Shown here: positions 5,246 through 13,081 of the stretch, piece after piece
How positions within the stretch are numbered: position 1 is the stretch's first letter
Layout: every line of letters starts with the position of its first letter
From: an uncultured bacterium
Lineage (GTDB): Bacteria; Planctomycetota; Phycisphaerae; Phycisphaerales; SM1A02
DNA: 13,081 nt
Assembly (NCBI GenBank): GCA_903938205.1
Contig: CAJACJ010000479.1
Span: 1-13,081 of the forward strand
Direction of reading: 5' to 3'
Position numbers and translations under genes: made by a program
Notes under the pieces: generated by a model
Databases searched by the model: none
What the model was told of the DNA's origin: nothing
The model's input: only the letters and a program-made list of their open reading frames with translations

Positions 5246-7381
5246 GTGTTTGTTCTTTTCTGCAAGGCGAAACAGAGCGACGGCTTCGCGCAACGCGCTG
5301 ATGGAAAGAATTAAAGACTGCGCGGCCTCAGAGAATTCTTTGGTGGCGTCGCGCGCGCGCGCGGCATTACTTGAGAAGCCGTCCATGCTTTGACGAATTT
5401 GCTCGGCGCCTTGCACCTGGCTATGCATGCCGCTGGTCACCTCGCCAAATTGTCCGCCAATGTCACCCACGCCTTGAATCACTCCCGCCAGTCGCAGACC
5501 AATAGTGTTGACTTGTCCAACACCACGTCGCACCTGATCGGCGAAGCGATCCATTTCCATCACGCCGCCAGAGACCGCGGTCTGCATTTGCTCCACCATG
5601 CGCTCAATGTCCAGCGTTGCTGAAGCGGTCTGATCGGCCAAGCGACGAATTTCACGCGCAACCACCAAGAAGCCCTTGCCACTTTCGCCAGCTTTTTCCG
5701 CCTCAATCGCCGCGTTCACCGAAAGCAAATTCGTTTGATCCGCAACTTTGGTAATGGCAATCACAATCGCGTTGATGTTGGACGCCTTCTCATTGATGGC
5801 GGACAAGCGACCAGAAATATCGCCAGTGGCCGTGGCGAGCGCATCCATGGTGACGGCCATGTCTTGCAAATCAGTTCGACCCTCTGCCGCCAAGCGCGCC
5901 GATTCTTTTGCGCCGGAAGAAACAGTTTCCATGGTGCGGAACAACTCGGAGCCCGTGGTGGAAATTTGGCGAATAGCCGCGGCAATTTCACTGGAACTTG
6001 CTCCGAATGATTGTGCGACCTCATCTTGTTGACGGCTGGCCGCGGTCATTTCATTGGCCGTTCCAGTGATGGTGATGGTGGCTTCGCGAACTTTGCCAAC
6101 CAAACTGCTCAAGCGCTGACCCATCACATCCATGGATTCTAAAAGTTGACCGGACTCATCGCGGTTGGTTGGATCCGAGTAACGGCGACTCAAATCGCCT
6201 TGCGCAACAAATGCGGCGGCAGCGGCGGCATTTTTAATTTTGCCCGCGAGACGTTTTGCCAAACGCATAAGAAGGAACGCCACGAAAATAATTCCAACAC
6301 CAGTGATGACCGAGTTTGCCCAAGTGAAATCAGAAATTCTGGCCTGGATTATTCCTGGGGGAACTTGTACCAAGACAGTCCATCCACCGGCTGGAATTTT
6401 AGCCGTCGCGAAAATAGTTTCGGTTTTGGTCGTGGGATCATCCATCCACAAGGTCCCGGAGTCAGTGCTTGTGAGCAGTGGTTGAAAAATGGGCGCCCAT
6501 ACAGTTGAGGCAACTTCTTTGGTTTTTAAATCCGAAAAGTCCGTCAATTGCTTGCCGCTTGCGTCCACAGGTGAAATCGCGGCAATGAATTTTACGCCTT
6601 TGGAAAGCAAAAACACATTGTTTCCAGATTCGTTGGCGAATGTTTGCAGCGCCTCTTGAATTCGACTAAGCGCGCGGTCCACGCCAGCTGTGCCCACGAA
6701 TTTTCCATCAATGACCAAGGGCACTGTGCACTCGGTCATCATGGTGCCCTCATAGGTGTAAGGCTCGGTCAATGTCGCGTCACGACTTTTTCGGTCGCGC
6801 CAATTTCGCATGGGGCTTTGGTACCAAGAGTTTTCAAATTCAGCCAAAGGTTTCAATGCAATCTTGTCACCTTGTGTGGATTCACGAAACCAATACGGAA
6901 TAAACCTGCCGTTTAGGTCAATTGCGGCGGCGGGCAATAATGCTCCGGCATTCTTGGCGCCAACAATCGGGTAGCCGTCGGCTCCATTTCCAATTGCCAT
7001 AGCAGCGGCATTCGCCTTGAGATAGAAAGAATCTTTTCCATCTGCGTTTGGCTCATAGCAATAATGCGCGCCATAAAATTCTGGTGATTCCTCCAGGACT
7101 TCGTGAGTGAACGCCATACTTGCCTCGCGCTTGCCGAAAAAACCATGCTCCGCGGCAGCCGCCAAGAGTTGAGCGGTTTGAATTGTCGCGCTATTTTGAT
7201 CATTGATATTGCTCGCAATACTTCGAGCATTCCCAAGCACTTCCTCTTCGCCAAGGTCGCGTAACAACGTGCTCATTCGAGAACCGCCAACCGCCGCGCT
7301 TAGGATTGCGACCGCAAGAAAAGGCACAATTCCAAAGAGAATAAATTGCCCAAGAAGACTGCGGTGAAAGCGGATATTCAT
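5243..7381 (-). CDS. Methyl-accepting chemotaxis protein, Cache sensor, WspA-like tip
   Basis: A 712-residue transmembrane chemoreceptor that signals to a CheA-type kinase. TM1 is at about 11-32. A periplasmic sensor of about 320 residues follows, with Cache-like features: WYQSP (186-190), LTEPYTY (204-210) and VIDGKFVGTAGVD (223-235). TM2 is at about 356-375, and the HAMP domain at about 376-430 contains an alanine run and AQGDLS. The cytoplasmic hairpin tip is DQTNLLSVNAAIEAEKAGES (548-567), followed by GFLVVAREIRRLADQTASAT (570-589). The variant AEKAGE...REIRRLADQT and the following DIERMVEQMQTAVSGGVMEMD resemble WspA-type receptors, which feed a c-di-GMP pathway in Pseudomonas; a Wsp output here is inference. 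There is no C-terminal CheR-tethering pentapeptide, the end being RLAEKNKH, and no che or wsp partner in the window. ATG 7381 directly precedes the first membrane helix. It lies downstream of the coiled-coil gene on the same strand. Confidence 0.93.
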   Translation of the reverse strand: MNIRFHRSLLGQFILFGIVPFLAVAILSAAVGGSRMSTLLRDLGEEEVLGNARSIASNINDQNSATIQTAQLLAAAAEHGFFGKREASMAFTHEVLEESPEFYGAHYCYEPNADGKDSFYLKANAAAMAIGNGADGYPIVGAKNAGALLPAAAIDLNGRFIPYWFRESTQGDKIALKPLAEFENSWYQSPMRNWRDRKSRDATLTEPYTYEGTMMTECTVPLVIDGKFVGTAGVDRALSRIQEALQTFANESGNNVFLLSKGVKFIAAISPVDASGKQLTDFSDLKTKEVASTVWAPIFQPLLTSTDSGTLWMDDPTTKTETIFATAKIPAGGWTVLVQVPPGIIQARISDFTWANSVITGVGIIFVAFLLMRLAKRLAGKIKNAAAAAAFVAQGDLSRRYSDPTNRDESGQLLESMDVMGQRLSSLVGKVREATITITGTANEMTAASRQQDEVAQSFGASSSEIAAAIRQISTTGSELFRTMETVSSGAKESARLAAEGRTDLQDMAVTMDALATATGDISGRLSAINEKASNINAIVIAITKVADQTNLLSVNAAIEAEKAGESGKGFLVVAREIRRLADQTASATLDIERMVEQMQTAVSGGVMEMDRFADQVRRGVGQVNTIGLRLAGVIQGVGDIGGQFGEVTSGMHSQVQGAEQIRQSMDGFSSNAARARDATKEFSEAAQSLILSISALREAVALFRLAEKNKH

Positions 7382-7405
7382 TGAATCAGATTAGCGCAGA
7401 TTCAA
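7381..7405. promoter_or_regulatory. Inverted repeat at the chemoreceptor start
   Basis: TTGAATC (7381-7387) and GATTCAA (7399-7405) are perfect 7-base inverted copies separated by 11 bases; the left arm touches the start codon. CAGATT is also directly repeated at 7387-7392 and 7397-7402. It could be an operator or a 5' leader hairpin; no factor is assigned. The rest of the 148-base gap to the coiled-coil gene shows no convincing terminator. Confidence 0.3.
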
Positions 7406-7529
7406 GGCCTTTGCGCAGGAATAGCGTGTTGTGATTTCGCAAGATCGGTTCATTCAAATGCGACTGCGTGAACAAGTTGCAAGGGACTATTCGATCATCA
7501 ATCGTGACACGAAACAGTTGTCTTACCCA

Positions 7530-9842
7530 TTAAGCGACGTCGCGCTTGGATTCATCCTGCAGCGGCGCCAAGTCCTGCAATTCGCCACGCAATTGATTGG
7601 CGCGATGACGGGCCTCATGCTCGCGCTTGCGGGCGCTTTCAACTCGTTGCGTCAATTCTTGATCAAGTTCCAGTTGGCGTCGCAACGCAATCGCTTCTTG
7701 ATCGGCAAGCAATTCATGCTCCGCTTGCACCGCGCGTCGCTGTTGTTGAATTTGCGCGGCGGCGGATTGCGCCTCAGCCAGTGTTTTTCCAAGTCGCTCC
7801 AATGTTTCCGATGCCGCGGATCCTTCACGCACGGCTTGCTCATCCAGCGACATGGCTTCGAGTTCCAACTTTAAATTCTTTTCGGCCGCATCAACAGCTT
7901 GACGCAACCGTTCACACGCTTCTCCACGCTCGCGCAAACGATTCGCTTGCTCTTGCGCCATCGCGCGGCGGCGATCAAGGTCGCGTTCCACACGCTCCAC
8001 CTCTTGCTCAAGCCGCGCGGCTTCCGCCTGCGCCAACTCCGACTCCGCAAGAAGTTTTTCCACGCGCGCCTGCGCGTCGCTTGCTTGCCGTTGCTTGTCC
8101 TCGCTCAGCGCGGTGGCCTCGCGCGCCTGCGCGGACGCTGTTTCAGCCTGGGCATCAGCCTCACGAATTGCTTCAATTTCCTTATATAAACGCCCATTTG
8201 CAAGTTCAACGGCCTCGCGTTCGCGGCGCGCGCTGCGCTCCGCTTCAATCGCCACGGTGCGTTCACGATCGGCCGCGGCACGCGCCTCTATTTCCTCGGA
8301 GCGATCACGCTCCAACATGTTTATGGCTTGGCCAAGTTCCGCACGCGCGATACTGGCCTCATCGGTTGCAATCTTTGCGGTGACCAACAATTCATCCGCA
8401 CGACGCATGGCTTCCACAGCGAGCTCGCGCTGCTTCTCAACATTTTCCACAAGTTCACGCTCGCGCGCAGCAGCAGCATCAGCGCGCGCGAATGCCTGCT
8501 CGGCGGCGACTCGTTCAACATCCGCTCGACGCGCCGCTTCTTCCGCCACAATTCGTTGTTCATTGGCGCGACGCTGCGCCGCATCGGCCGCAACACGCTC
8601 CTCATCGGCGCGGTGACGGGCCTCCTCAACCGAAGCTCGTTCACGCTCCACGCGGTCAAGCATGGTTTGTACCAACGCGCGCTCTTGCAACGCTTGCTCG
8701 GTGGCGATGCGCACGGCTTCTTCAAAGCGAGTGGCGCGACTTTCCGATTCGCGCGCCACACTCTGCGCCCGCTCCGCGCGCTGTTGAGCCTCCACCACAA
8801 TTGCACGCGTGGCTTCCGAACGCGCGATGGCTTCTTGCGCCAACTTTTGATCCCGCGCCCAGCGCGTTTCCGCTTCTTGTGCGGCGGCGCGATCGGTTTG
8901 CGCGGCCGCGCGAATGGATTCCGCATGCGCCTTTGACGCGGCAGCAGAAGCGCGAAACTGATCCGCCTCTTGCATCAAACGCTTGGCTTCAAGCAACGCG
9001 CTTTCCGAGGCATTTCTAAGCTGATTCGCAGTTTCCGTTGACTGAACAGCTTGCGCGCGAACCTGGTCCGCGGCGTCGCGCGCCACGGAAACCTGCTGAT
9101 GCATTTGCTCCGCTTGATCAATTCGATCTTCAATTTCACGCAGCGTTTTTTGCGAGCCTTGGCGATCGACCTCCGCCATGTGTATTTCGCTTTGCAACTG
9201 TGCAATGGAAGCGGCGTGCGTGGATTTCATGGAATCAAGCCGCTGCGCGCGTGCGGCAAGATTGGCTTGTTGCGCCGCTTGTTGTTGCGCCACTTTTTGC
9301 TCTTGCGCAAATCGCGCCTCCGCCTCGGCGCGAGCTTGCGCTTCTTGGCGCGCTTGTTCAATTTCTTGCAAGCGCGCTTGCTCAGCCGCAACTTGCTGAG
9401 CGCGATCAGCTCTGGCTTGCTCGCGATCACGCCTTGTGCGGGCAAGCTGATCGCGCCATGAGCAAATTTCCGTTTTGAAATTATGAATTTTTTCCTGATC
9501 CGCCCCGCGCGACTGCATGGCGGACACGCGCAGTTGCAGCAATCTTTCAAAGGCCGCGTCATGCACGTCGCGCCAACTGCGTCGATACAAATCAAGTTCA
9601 ATGGCGCTGGTTTGAAATCGCTCCGCCAAAAGTTGCAGCGCGCCGGCAGCGTCGTTTTGAAAGCGGCGCAAAATATCCATCAACTCTGGAGTCACATCGG
9701 CTGGTAAGCGCAACCGCGCAACCAACTCGCCAACTTCAAGCACCACCACATGCTCCGCGTCCGTCAACGCGCGGCCACCACTCATGCGCTTGGATTCCCA
9801 AGCGTCGAGATAGCCATCAAGAGTTCGAGTGGTTTTTGACAT
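7530..9842 (-). CDS. Large cytoplasmic coiled-coil protein
   Basis: A 770-residue protein without signal peptide or membrane segment. Residues 1-110 are a helical, less repetitive head (LTDAEHVVVLEVGELVARLR, then LMDILRRFQNDAAGALQLLA). From about 110 to the end it is almost unbroken coiled coil, very rich in Ala, Glu, Arg and Gln, with essentially no proline between about 53 and 758. A 14-residue (two-heptad) repeat is obvious at about 397-494, with RAD/RAN starting at 411, 425, 439, 453 and 481. There are no Walker A or B motifs at the ends, so it is not an SMC/Rad50 ATPase. A structural filament, scaffold or spacer role is possible (compare crescentin-like bacterial coiled coils), but no family is recognised. 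Start ATG 9842 has only a weak GGAT upstream. The next gene downstream is the chemoreceptor. Many long open frames on the plus strand here are by-products of the skewed codon use. Confidence 0.88.
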   Translation of the reverse strand: MSKTTRTLDGYLDAWESKRMSGGRALTDAEHVVVLEVGELVARLRLPADVTPELMDILRRFQNDAAGALQLLAERFQTSAIELDLYRRSWRDVHDAAFERLLQLRVSAMQSRGADQEKIHNFKTEICSWRDQLARTRRDREQARADRAQQVAAEQARLQEIEQARQEAQARAEAEARFAQEQKVAQQQAAQQANLAARAQRLDSMKSTHAASIAQLQSEIHMAEVDRQGSQKTLREIEDRIDQAEQMHQQVSVARDAADQVRAQAVQSTETANQLRNASESALLEAKRLMQEADQFRASAAASKAHAESIRAAAQTDRAAAQEAETRWARDQKLAQEAIARSEATRAIVVEAQQRAERAQSVARESESRATRFEEAVRIATEQALQERALVQTMLDRVERERASVEEARHRADEERVAADAAQRRANEQRIVAEEAARRADVERVAAEQAFARADAAAARERELVENVEKQRELAVEAMRRADELLVTAKIATDEASIARAELGQAINMLERDRSEEIEARAAADRERTVAIEAERSARREREAVELANGRLYKEIEAIREADAQAETASAQAREATALSEDKQRQASDAQARVEKLLAESELAQAEAARLEQEVERVERDLDRRRAMAQEQANRLRERGEACERLRQAVDAAEKNLKLELEAMSLDEQAVREGSAASETLERLGKTLAEAQSAAAQIQQQRRAVQAEHELLADQEAIALRRQLELDQELTQRVESARKREHEARHRANQLRGELQDLAPLQDESKRDVA
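8361..8654 (-). repeat. Degenerate 42-base (14-residue) tandem repeat in the coiled-coil gene
   Basis: This stretch encodes residues 397-494. The unit approximates RADxERVAAEEAxR: RADEERVAADAAQR (411), RANEQRIVAEEAAR (425), RADVERVAAEQAFA (439), RADAAAARERELVE (453), a diverged NVEKQRELAVEAMR (467) and RADELLVTAKIATD (481). The register is exact at 14 residues, as expected for two heptads; the preceding unit at 397 is more diverged. Confidence 0.75.
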
Positions 9843-9880
9843 AAAGATCCGATCACAAATCGGCGAAGTTTAAGTATGAC

Positions 9881-9912
9881 ATAAACCAATTCTGGAAGAA
9901 AATTGGATTTAT
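9881..9912. promoter_or_regulatory. Long inverted repeat in the divergent intergenic region
   Basis: ATAAACCAATT (9881-9891) is complementary to AATTGG-TTTAT (9901-9912) over all 11 positions if one A (9907) is bulged; the spacer is 9 bases. It lies about 40 bases upstream of the coiled-coil gene start and about 150 upstream of the RCC1-like gene. There is no adjacent T-run that would make it a terminator, so an operator or leader hairpin is more likely. Confidence 0.4.
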
Positions 9913-10048
9913 ATGTGCCCACGAAATCATTCCAAGACCGGTTATTGAACCCAAAACCTTGCGCAATATGGCATTTCAATTCCGCAAATAATGCGAATTA
10001 TTGGGCATTGCTGTTTGTACCCCCCAAGTTTCAGAGTAAATTAATTCA

Positions 10049-10052
10049 AAGG
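10049..10052 (+). promoter_or_regulatory. Ribosome binding site AAGG
   Basis: AAGG lies 6 bases before ATG 10059, which also opens directly into a signal peptide. Both support this start. Confidence 0.4.
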
Positions 10053-10058
10053 CAAACT

Positions 10059-13000
10059 ATGAATAATTTTATCGCCAAAAATCTTCGTTGCTTCTCATTT
10101 ACTTTTTCAACCATAGCTTGTCTAGTCGCAACCACTTCTTCGCATGCGCAGTACACCGAAGGTCAGTTGGTTCGATGGGGAGCGAATGCTGGCGGAAATG
10201 ACACAAACGATCGCGCCTTTGGTAATTCGATCGGTTCCACTCTGCCCTACATCAAAGTGGCGGCTGGTATGTATCACACTGTCGCAATCAAAGTCGATGG
10301 CAGTCTGGCGGCATGGGGTCGCGACAATGTGAAACAATGCTCCGTGCCTTCTGGGCTCTTTGGTGTAGTGGAAGTTGCCGGTGGAGAATATTTCAGCGCG
10401 GCCGTAAAAAATGATGGAACAGCTGTGGCTTGGGGAGCAAACTGGTACGGTCAATGTGTAGGTTCGGATGCGGATGGAAGCATGATCACGGACCCATCAA
10501 CAAAAGTTGATGCCACACCTATAAAGATCTTGGGTGTCACGCTCACAAGTGTCGCCCATATTTCAGCAGGAGCCGCTAATGTTCTGGCAACTAAATATGA
10601 TGGCACTGTCGTGGGTTGGGGTTCATTTGGGGACGGCTCCAATGTTGTGCCAGCTGATCTTCAAGGTGTGACACAGACTGCGTCGGGATATGAGCACTCT
10701 CTTGCACTCAAACCCAATGGCACAGTTGTTGGCTGGGGCAGCAATTACGATTACAGCGGCAACTGGTATGGACAGGCGACAGTTCCAACAGATCTGAGTG
10801 ACGTAAAAAAAATTGCGGCTTCAATGTGGCATTCCGTGGCACTCAAGAATGATGGAAAAGTGGTGGCATGGGGTGGCGATCAGGGGCCCTCTGGGTTCCG
10901 CTGGTGGCGCATACCAGATGCAATTTCTACAAAGGCCGAAACTACACCCATTCAACAAATGACAACTAGTGAGGGAAATACCACAGTTGTTTTCTCCGAT
11001 GGAATCGTAGATGGCTGGTCGCAAGAGGAAGCTGATGATGACAAACATGGCGAAGTGCCAATTGAGTTTCGTGATCAGGCAAATCCGACATGCACAGTTA
11101 CTCAACTCGGTACCGGTGGCAAACATACAGTTGCCATCTCTTCAGGTACATGCGCAACCAAGGGCGTGATTTGTTGGGGATCCAACAACTTCAGTCAGTG
11201 TGATCCCCCAGTGAGTTTGATGAATGTGAAACAGGTGGCCGCTGGATCACAACATACCGTTGTCTTGAAACGGGCTGCGAACGGCACCAATGAAATTAAA
11301 TGTCTTGGCGATCGTGCGTATCAACAGGCCGACATTCCGGCAAATAGCATTGGCAACGGTTTCGGAAACCCTATTCAAATTTCTGCAGGGTCCATTCACT
11401 CTGCTGCGTTGCTCGATAATGGCAAGGTTGTTTCGTGGGGTGGCTATATGGATCCCGCACCACTTTTGCCAGCGCTTGCAACTCAGATTGATTGTGGCTC
11501 TTACACCAATGTTGCGCGGCTGGTGGATGGCACCGTCGTCGCCTGGGGCTACAATTATGGTGGTGAGTGCCTTGGTACAGATGAAACCGGCGCTCCTATC
11601 GCGGATTCAACAACAATGCCACCTGGTGAATTTGGTGTGCGTTCAAAGTTAATGGGGGTAGTTGTCAGCGATGTTGTGCAAGTTGCAGCGGGTTTCGACA
11701 CAGTTGCACTGAAAACGAATGGCACTTTGGTTGGGTGGCCAAATGATTTGGTTGCTCATTGGGGAATGCCTTCCGATCTTTCAAATGTGATGCAGGTTGA
11801 TGTTGGCAATCAATACGTTGCGTTGAAAATCGATGGGACAGTTGTGTGTTTTCCCCCAACTACAATTATGCCTCCGGAGAATCTCTCTGGCGTGACACAA
11901 GTGGCCAGTGGAGAATGGAGATCGGTTGCTCTGAAGTTGGACGGAACGGTGGTGTCGTGGGGAGATAGTTGGGACCCCAACCAAACAGATCCAAATGGTT
12001 ATTTCAGTTTCGTCGCCGGCGGTGCCGGATATGAAAGTCTTGGAATTGCGGACGGCGAATATTTGCAGTGCGGCAATTCGCCACGACCTGGAAACGCCAC
12101 ATTGGCTGTCAGCGGAAGCGCTTGGCAAGATCATGGTGTGTGGCAATGGTCAAACGGGCATTACCAGACACCTGGTTCGCAAAGCAGTGTGAATCTTGGT
12201 GCATATGGCAGTGTGGGAATTGACCCAAGTTTGGATGCCGTGTGTGAAGGCTCTGCAGGCACTTTGGCAACAAGCCCTGGTTCAACAATTATTGTAAACG
12301 CATACTCCGAGTTGGGATCACTCGTTGGTCCGCCAGTCTTAAAAGTAACCACCGACGCAAATCTCTCTGGTCGACTTTGGCTATTCACAGCAGGAGAAGA
12401 TTTACCCGACGACCTTGATATGCCAGTGCTCACCTGCGCAACGGCCAACGGCTATTTCGACATTTTGCAATCTGACATTGCGCCACCAGCGGGTAAGTTT
12501 CTCACGTTGGTGCCAAGTGATGTCAACGGCCGCACCGTGTTTTCTTTGAAACTTCTGCCAATGCCAAGCGCAGCTAACTTAAGCAGCACCACTGGTGCAA
12601 GTGCAAGCGGCGTTGCGATTGCGGCTGAAGGAATGGACTTTAACAATGATGGCTTTGATGACATTGCGCTTGCAGTGAAGACTGGTTCAACAGGTCTTGT
12701 GCAAGTGCTTATGAATGACGGCTTGGGCAACTTGGGTGCAACAAGCATTCTCAAAGCTTTACCTGCGACACCAACCGCGCTTGCTGTTGGTGATTTCAGC
12801 GGCGACGGCACACGAAACGATGTTGTTGTTGGTCTCACCGATGGAACAGTTCGCGTGTACATCAACAATGGAAGTGGTTTCACCGCGGGCGCTGTGGTCA
12901 CGCTTCCTGTTGGCGAACTTGCAACATGCGTTTGTGAAATCAAGCCAGGCAGCGCCAGTCGTTTCATGGTGACCAGTTCTAGTTTTGCAGTTGGAACTTC

Positions 13001-13081
13001 CAGCAGCAACTTGCGCACCTTTGGTTCTGGTGGTGGCACTGGAACCAATGTTCCGCTGTCCAGCGTTCCGCGCACTGTGCA
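10059..13081 (+). CDS. Giant secreted RCC1-repeat / FG-GAP protein (partial, C-terminus off window)
   Basis: The frame is open for 1007 codons to the window end, so the C-terminus is missing. A signal peptide covers residues 1-31 (likely cleavage SSHA/QYTEG). Residues about 60-675 carry 13-14 RCC1-like repeats of the form H-[ST]-V-A-L-K-x-D-G-T-V-V-x-W-G, from HTVAIKVDGSLAAWG (73) through HSLALKPNGTVVGWG and HSVALKNDGKVVAWG to RSVALKLDGTVVSWG (621) and a degenerate YESLGIADGEYLQCG (658). RCC1 propellers have seven blades, so this could be two propellers. Residues about 680-850 are a Gly/Ser/Thr-rich beta domain (GSAWQDHGVWQW; NLGAYGSVGIDPSLDAV). FG-GAP/VCBS repeats follow, with calcium-binding-like loops DFNNDGFDD (860) and DFSGDGTRND (912). 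It is probably surface-attached or secreted; a binding or adhesion role is inference. Confidence 0.9.
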   Translation, partial: MNNFIAKNLRCFSFTFSTIACLVATTSSHAQYTEGQLVRWGANAGGNDTNDRAFGNSIGSTLPYIKVAAGMYHTVAIKVDGSLAAWGRDNVKQCSVPSGLFGVVEVAGGEYFSAAVKNDGTAVAWGANWYGQCVGSDADGSMITDPSTKVDATPIKILGVTLTSVAHISAGAANVLATKYDGTVVGWGSFGDGSNVVPADLQGVTQTASGYEHSLALKPNGTVVGWGSNYDYSGNWYGQATVPTDLSDVKKIAASMWHSVALKNDGKVVAWGGDQGPSGFRWWRIPDAISTKAETTPIQQMTTSEGNTTVVFSDGIVDGWSQEEADDDKHGEVPIEFRDQANPTCTVTQLGTGGKHTVAISSGTCATKGVICWGSNNFSQCDPPVSLMNVKQVAAGSQHTVVLKRAANGTNEIKCLGDRAYQQADIPANSIGNGFGNPIQISAGSIHSAALLDNGKVVSWGGYMDPAPLLPALATQIDCGSYTNVARLVDGTVVAWGYNYGGECLGTDETGAPIADSTTMPPGEFGVRSKLMGVVVSDVVQVAAGFDTVALKTNGTLVGWPNDLVAHWGMPSDLSNVMQVDVGNQYVALKIDGTVVCFPPTTIMPPENLSGVTQVASGEWRSVALKLDGTVVSWGDSWDPNQTDPNGYFSFVAGGAGYESLGIADGEYLQCGNSPRPGNATLAVSGSAWQDHGVWQWSNGHYQTPGSQSSVNLGAYGSVGIDPSLDAVCEGSAGTLATSPGSTIIVNAYSELGSLVGPPVLKVTTDANLSGRLWLFTAGEDLPDDLDMPVLTCATANGYFDILQSDIAPPAGKFLTLVPSDVNGRTVFSLKLLPMPSAANLSSTTGASASGVAIAAEGMDFNNDGFDDIALAVKTGSTGLVQVLMNDGLGNLGATSILKALPATPTALAVGDFSGDGTRNDVVVGLTDGTVRVYINNGSGFTAGAVVTLPVGELATCVCEIKPGSASRFMVTSSSFAVGTSSSNLRTFGSGGGTGTNVPLSSVPRTV

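Larger units (their letters stand above)
9843..10058. other. Divergent intergenic region
   Basis: A 216-base, AT-rich stretch between two divergent genes that should hold promoters for both. It contains the inverted repeat at 9881-9912 and a short perfect hairpin, AATAAT-GCGA-ATTATT, at 9987-10002. TTGAAC at 9945-9950 with TATGGC at 9967-9972 is a weak promoter-like pair for the plus-strand gene. No small gene is supported. Confidence 0.5.

Noticed and set aside
8361..8654. CRISPR-like or mobile tandem repeat
   Set aside because: The 42-base periodicity is degenerate at the DNA level and strictly follows the protein's 14-residue heptad register, so it is coding repetition.
7781..9478. Many long plus-strand frames (up to about 200 codons), Arg/Ala/Ser- or Leu/Arg-rich
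   Set aside because: They lie antisense to the coiled-coil gene; skewed GC-rich codons for Ala, Arg, Glu and Gln remove stops in the other frames. The proteins look like reverse-complement artefacts.
9782..9979. 65-codon minus-strand frame overlapping the coiled-coil gene start
   Set aside because: No ribosome binding site and no protein character; it overlaps the well-supported start at 9842.
12452..13075. 207-codon minus-strand frame
   Set aside because: It is antisense to the RCC1/FG-GAP gene, and its Pro/Val/Ser/Thr-rich product mirrors the Gly/Thr-rich coding strand.

Overview
The window looks like chromosomal DNA of a planctomycete, most likely of the Phycisphaerae type. This is inferred from three things: an exported protein ending in the Pro-Ala-Pro-Gly / hydrophobic / poly-Arg sorting tail common in that group, a very large exported RCC1 plus FG-GAP protein, and the scarcity of clear Shine-Dalgarno sequences. 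Base composition is moderate. I see no rRNA, tRNA, CRISPR array, insertion sequence or phage gene. Eight protein genes are supported; the first and last run off the window edges.

Layout: (1) 1-915, minus: adenine deaminase, C-terminal part missing. (2) A 287-base AT-rich divergent intergenic region with a GTATAC-centred palindrome and ACGTTCCC repeats. (3) 1203-1796, plus: small exported protein with a PEP-CTERM-like tail, followed by a strong intrinsic terminator. (4) 1927-3054, plus: exported protein of unknown function. (5) 3065-4654, minus: MscS-type channel fused to a cyclic-nucleotide-binding domain. (6) 4709-5242, plus: putative lipoprotein with a DsrE-like fold, divergent from the channel gene. 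(7) 5243-7381, minus: methyl-accepting chemotaxis protein with a Cache sensor and a WspA-like signalling tip. (8) 7530-9842, minus: 770-residue coiled-coil protein with a 14-residue internal repeat. (9) A 216-base divergent intergenic region with a long inverted repeat. (10) 10059-13081 and beyond, plus: giant secreted protein with about 14 RCC1-like repeats, a middle beta-rich domain and FG-GAP repeats.

Most genes concern the cell envelope and sensing: a ligand- or tension-gated channel, a chemoreceptor, a lipoprotein and three exported proteins. Adenine deaminase is ordinary purine salvage. The arrangement is compact. Two convergent gene pairs end 10 and 0 bases apart. The coiled-coil gene lies 148 bases upstream of the chemoreceptor on the same strand, so these two may be functionally linked, though nothing in the sequence proves it. 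I found no clearly new multi-gene system. The best candidates for a second look are the coiled-coil/chemoreceptor pair, the channel-CNMP fusion and the two-propeller RCC1/FG-GAP protein.
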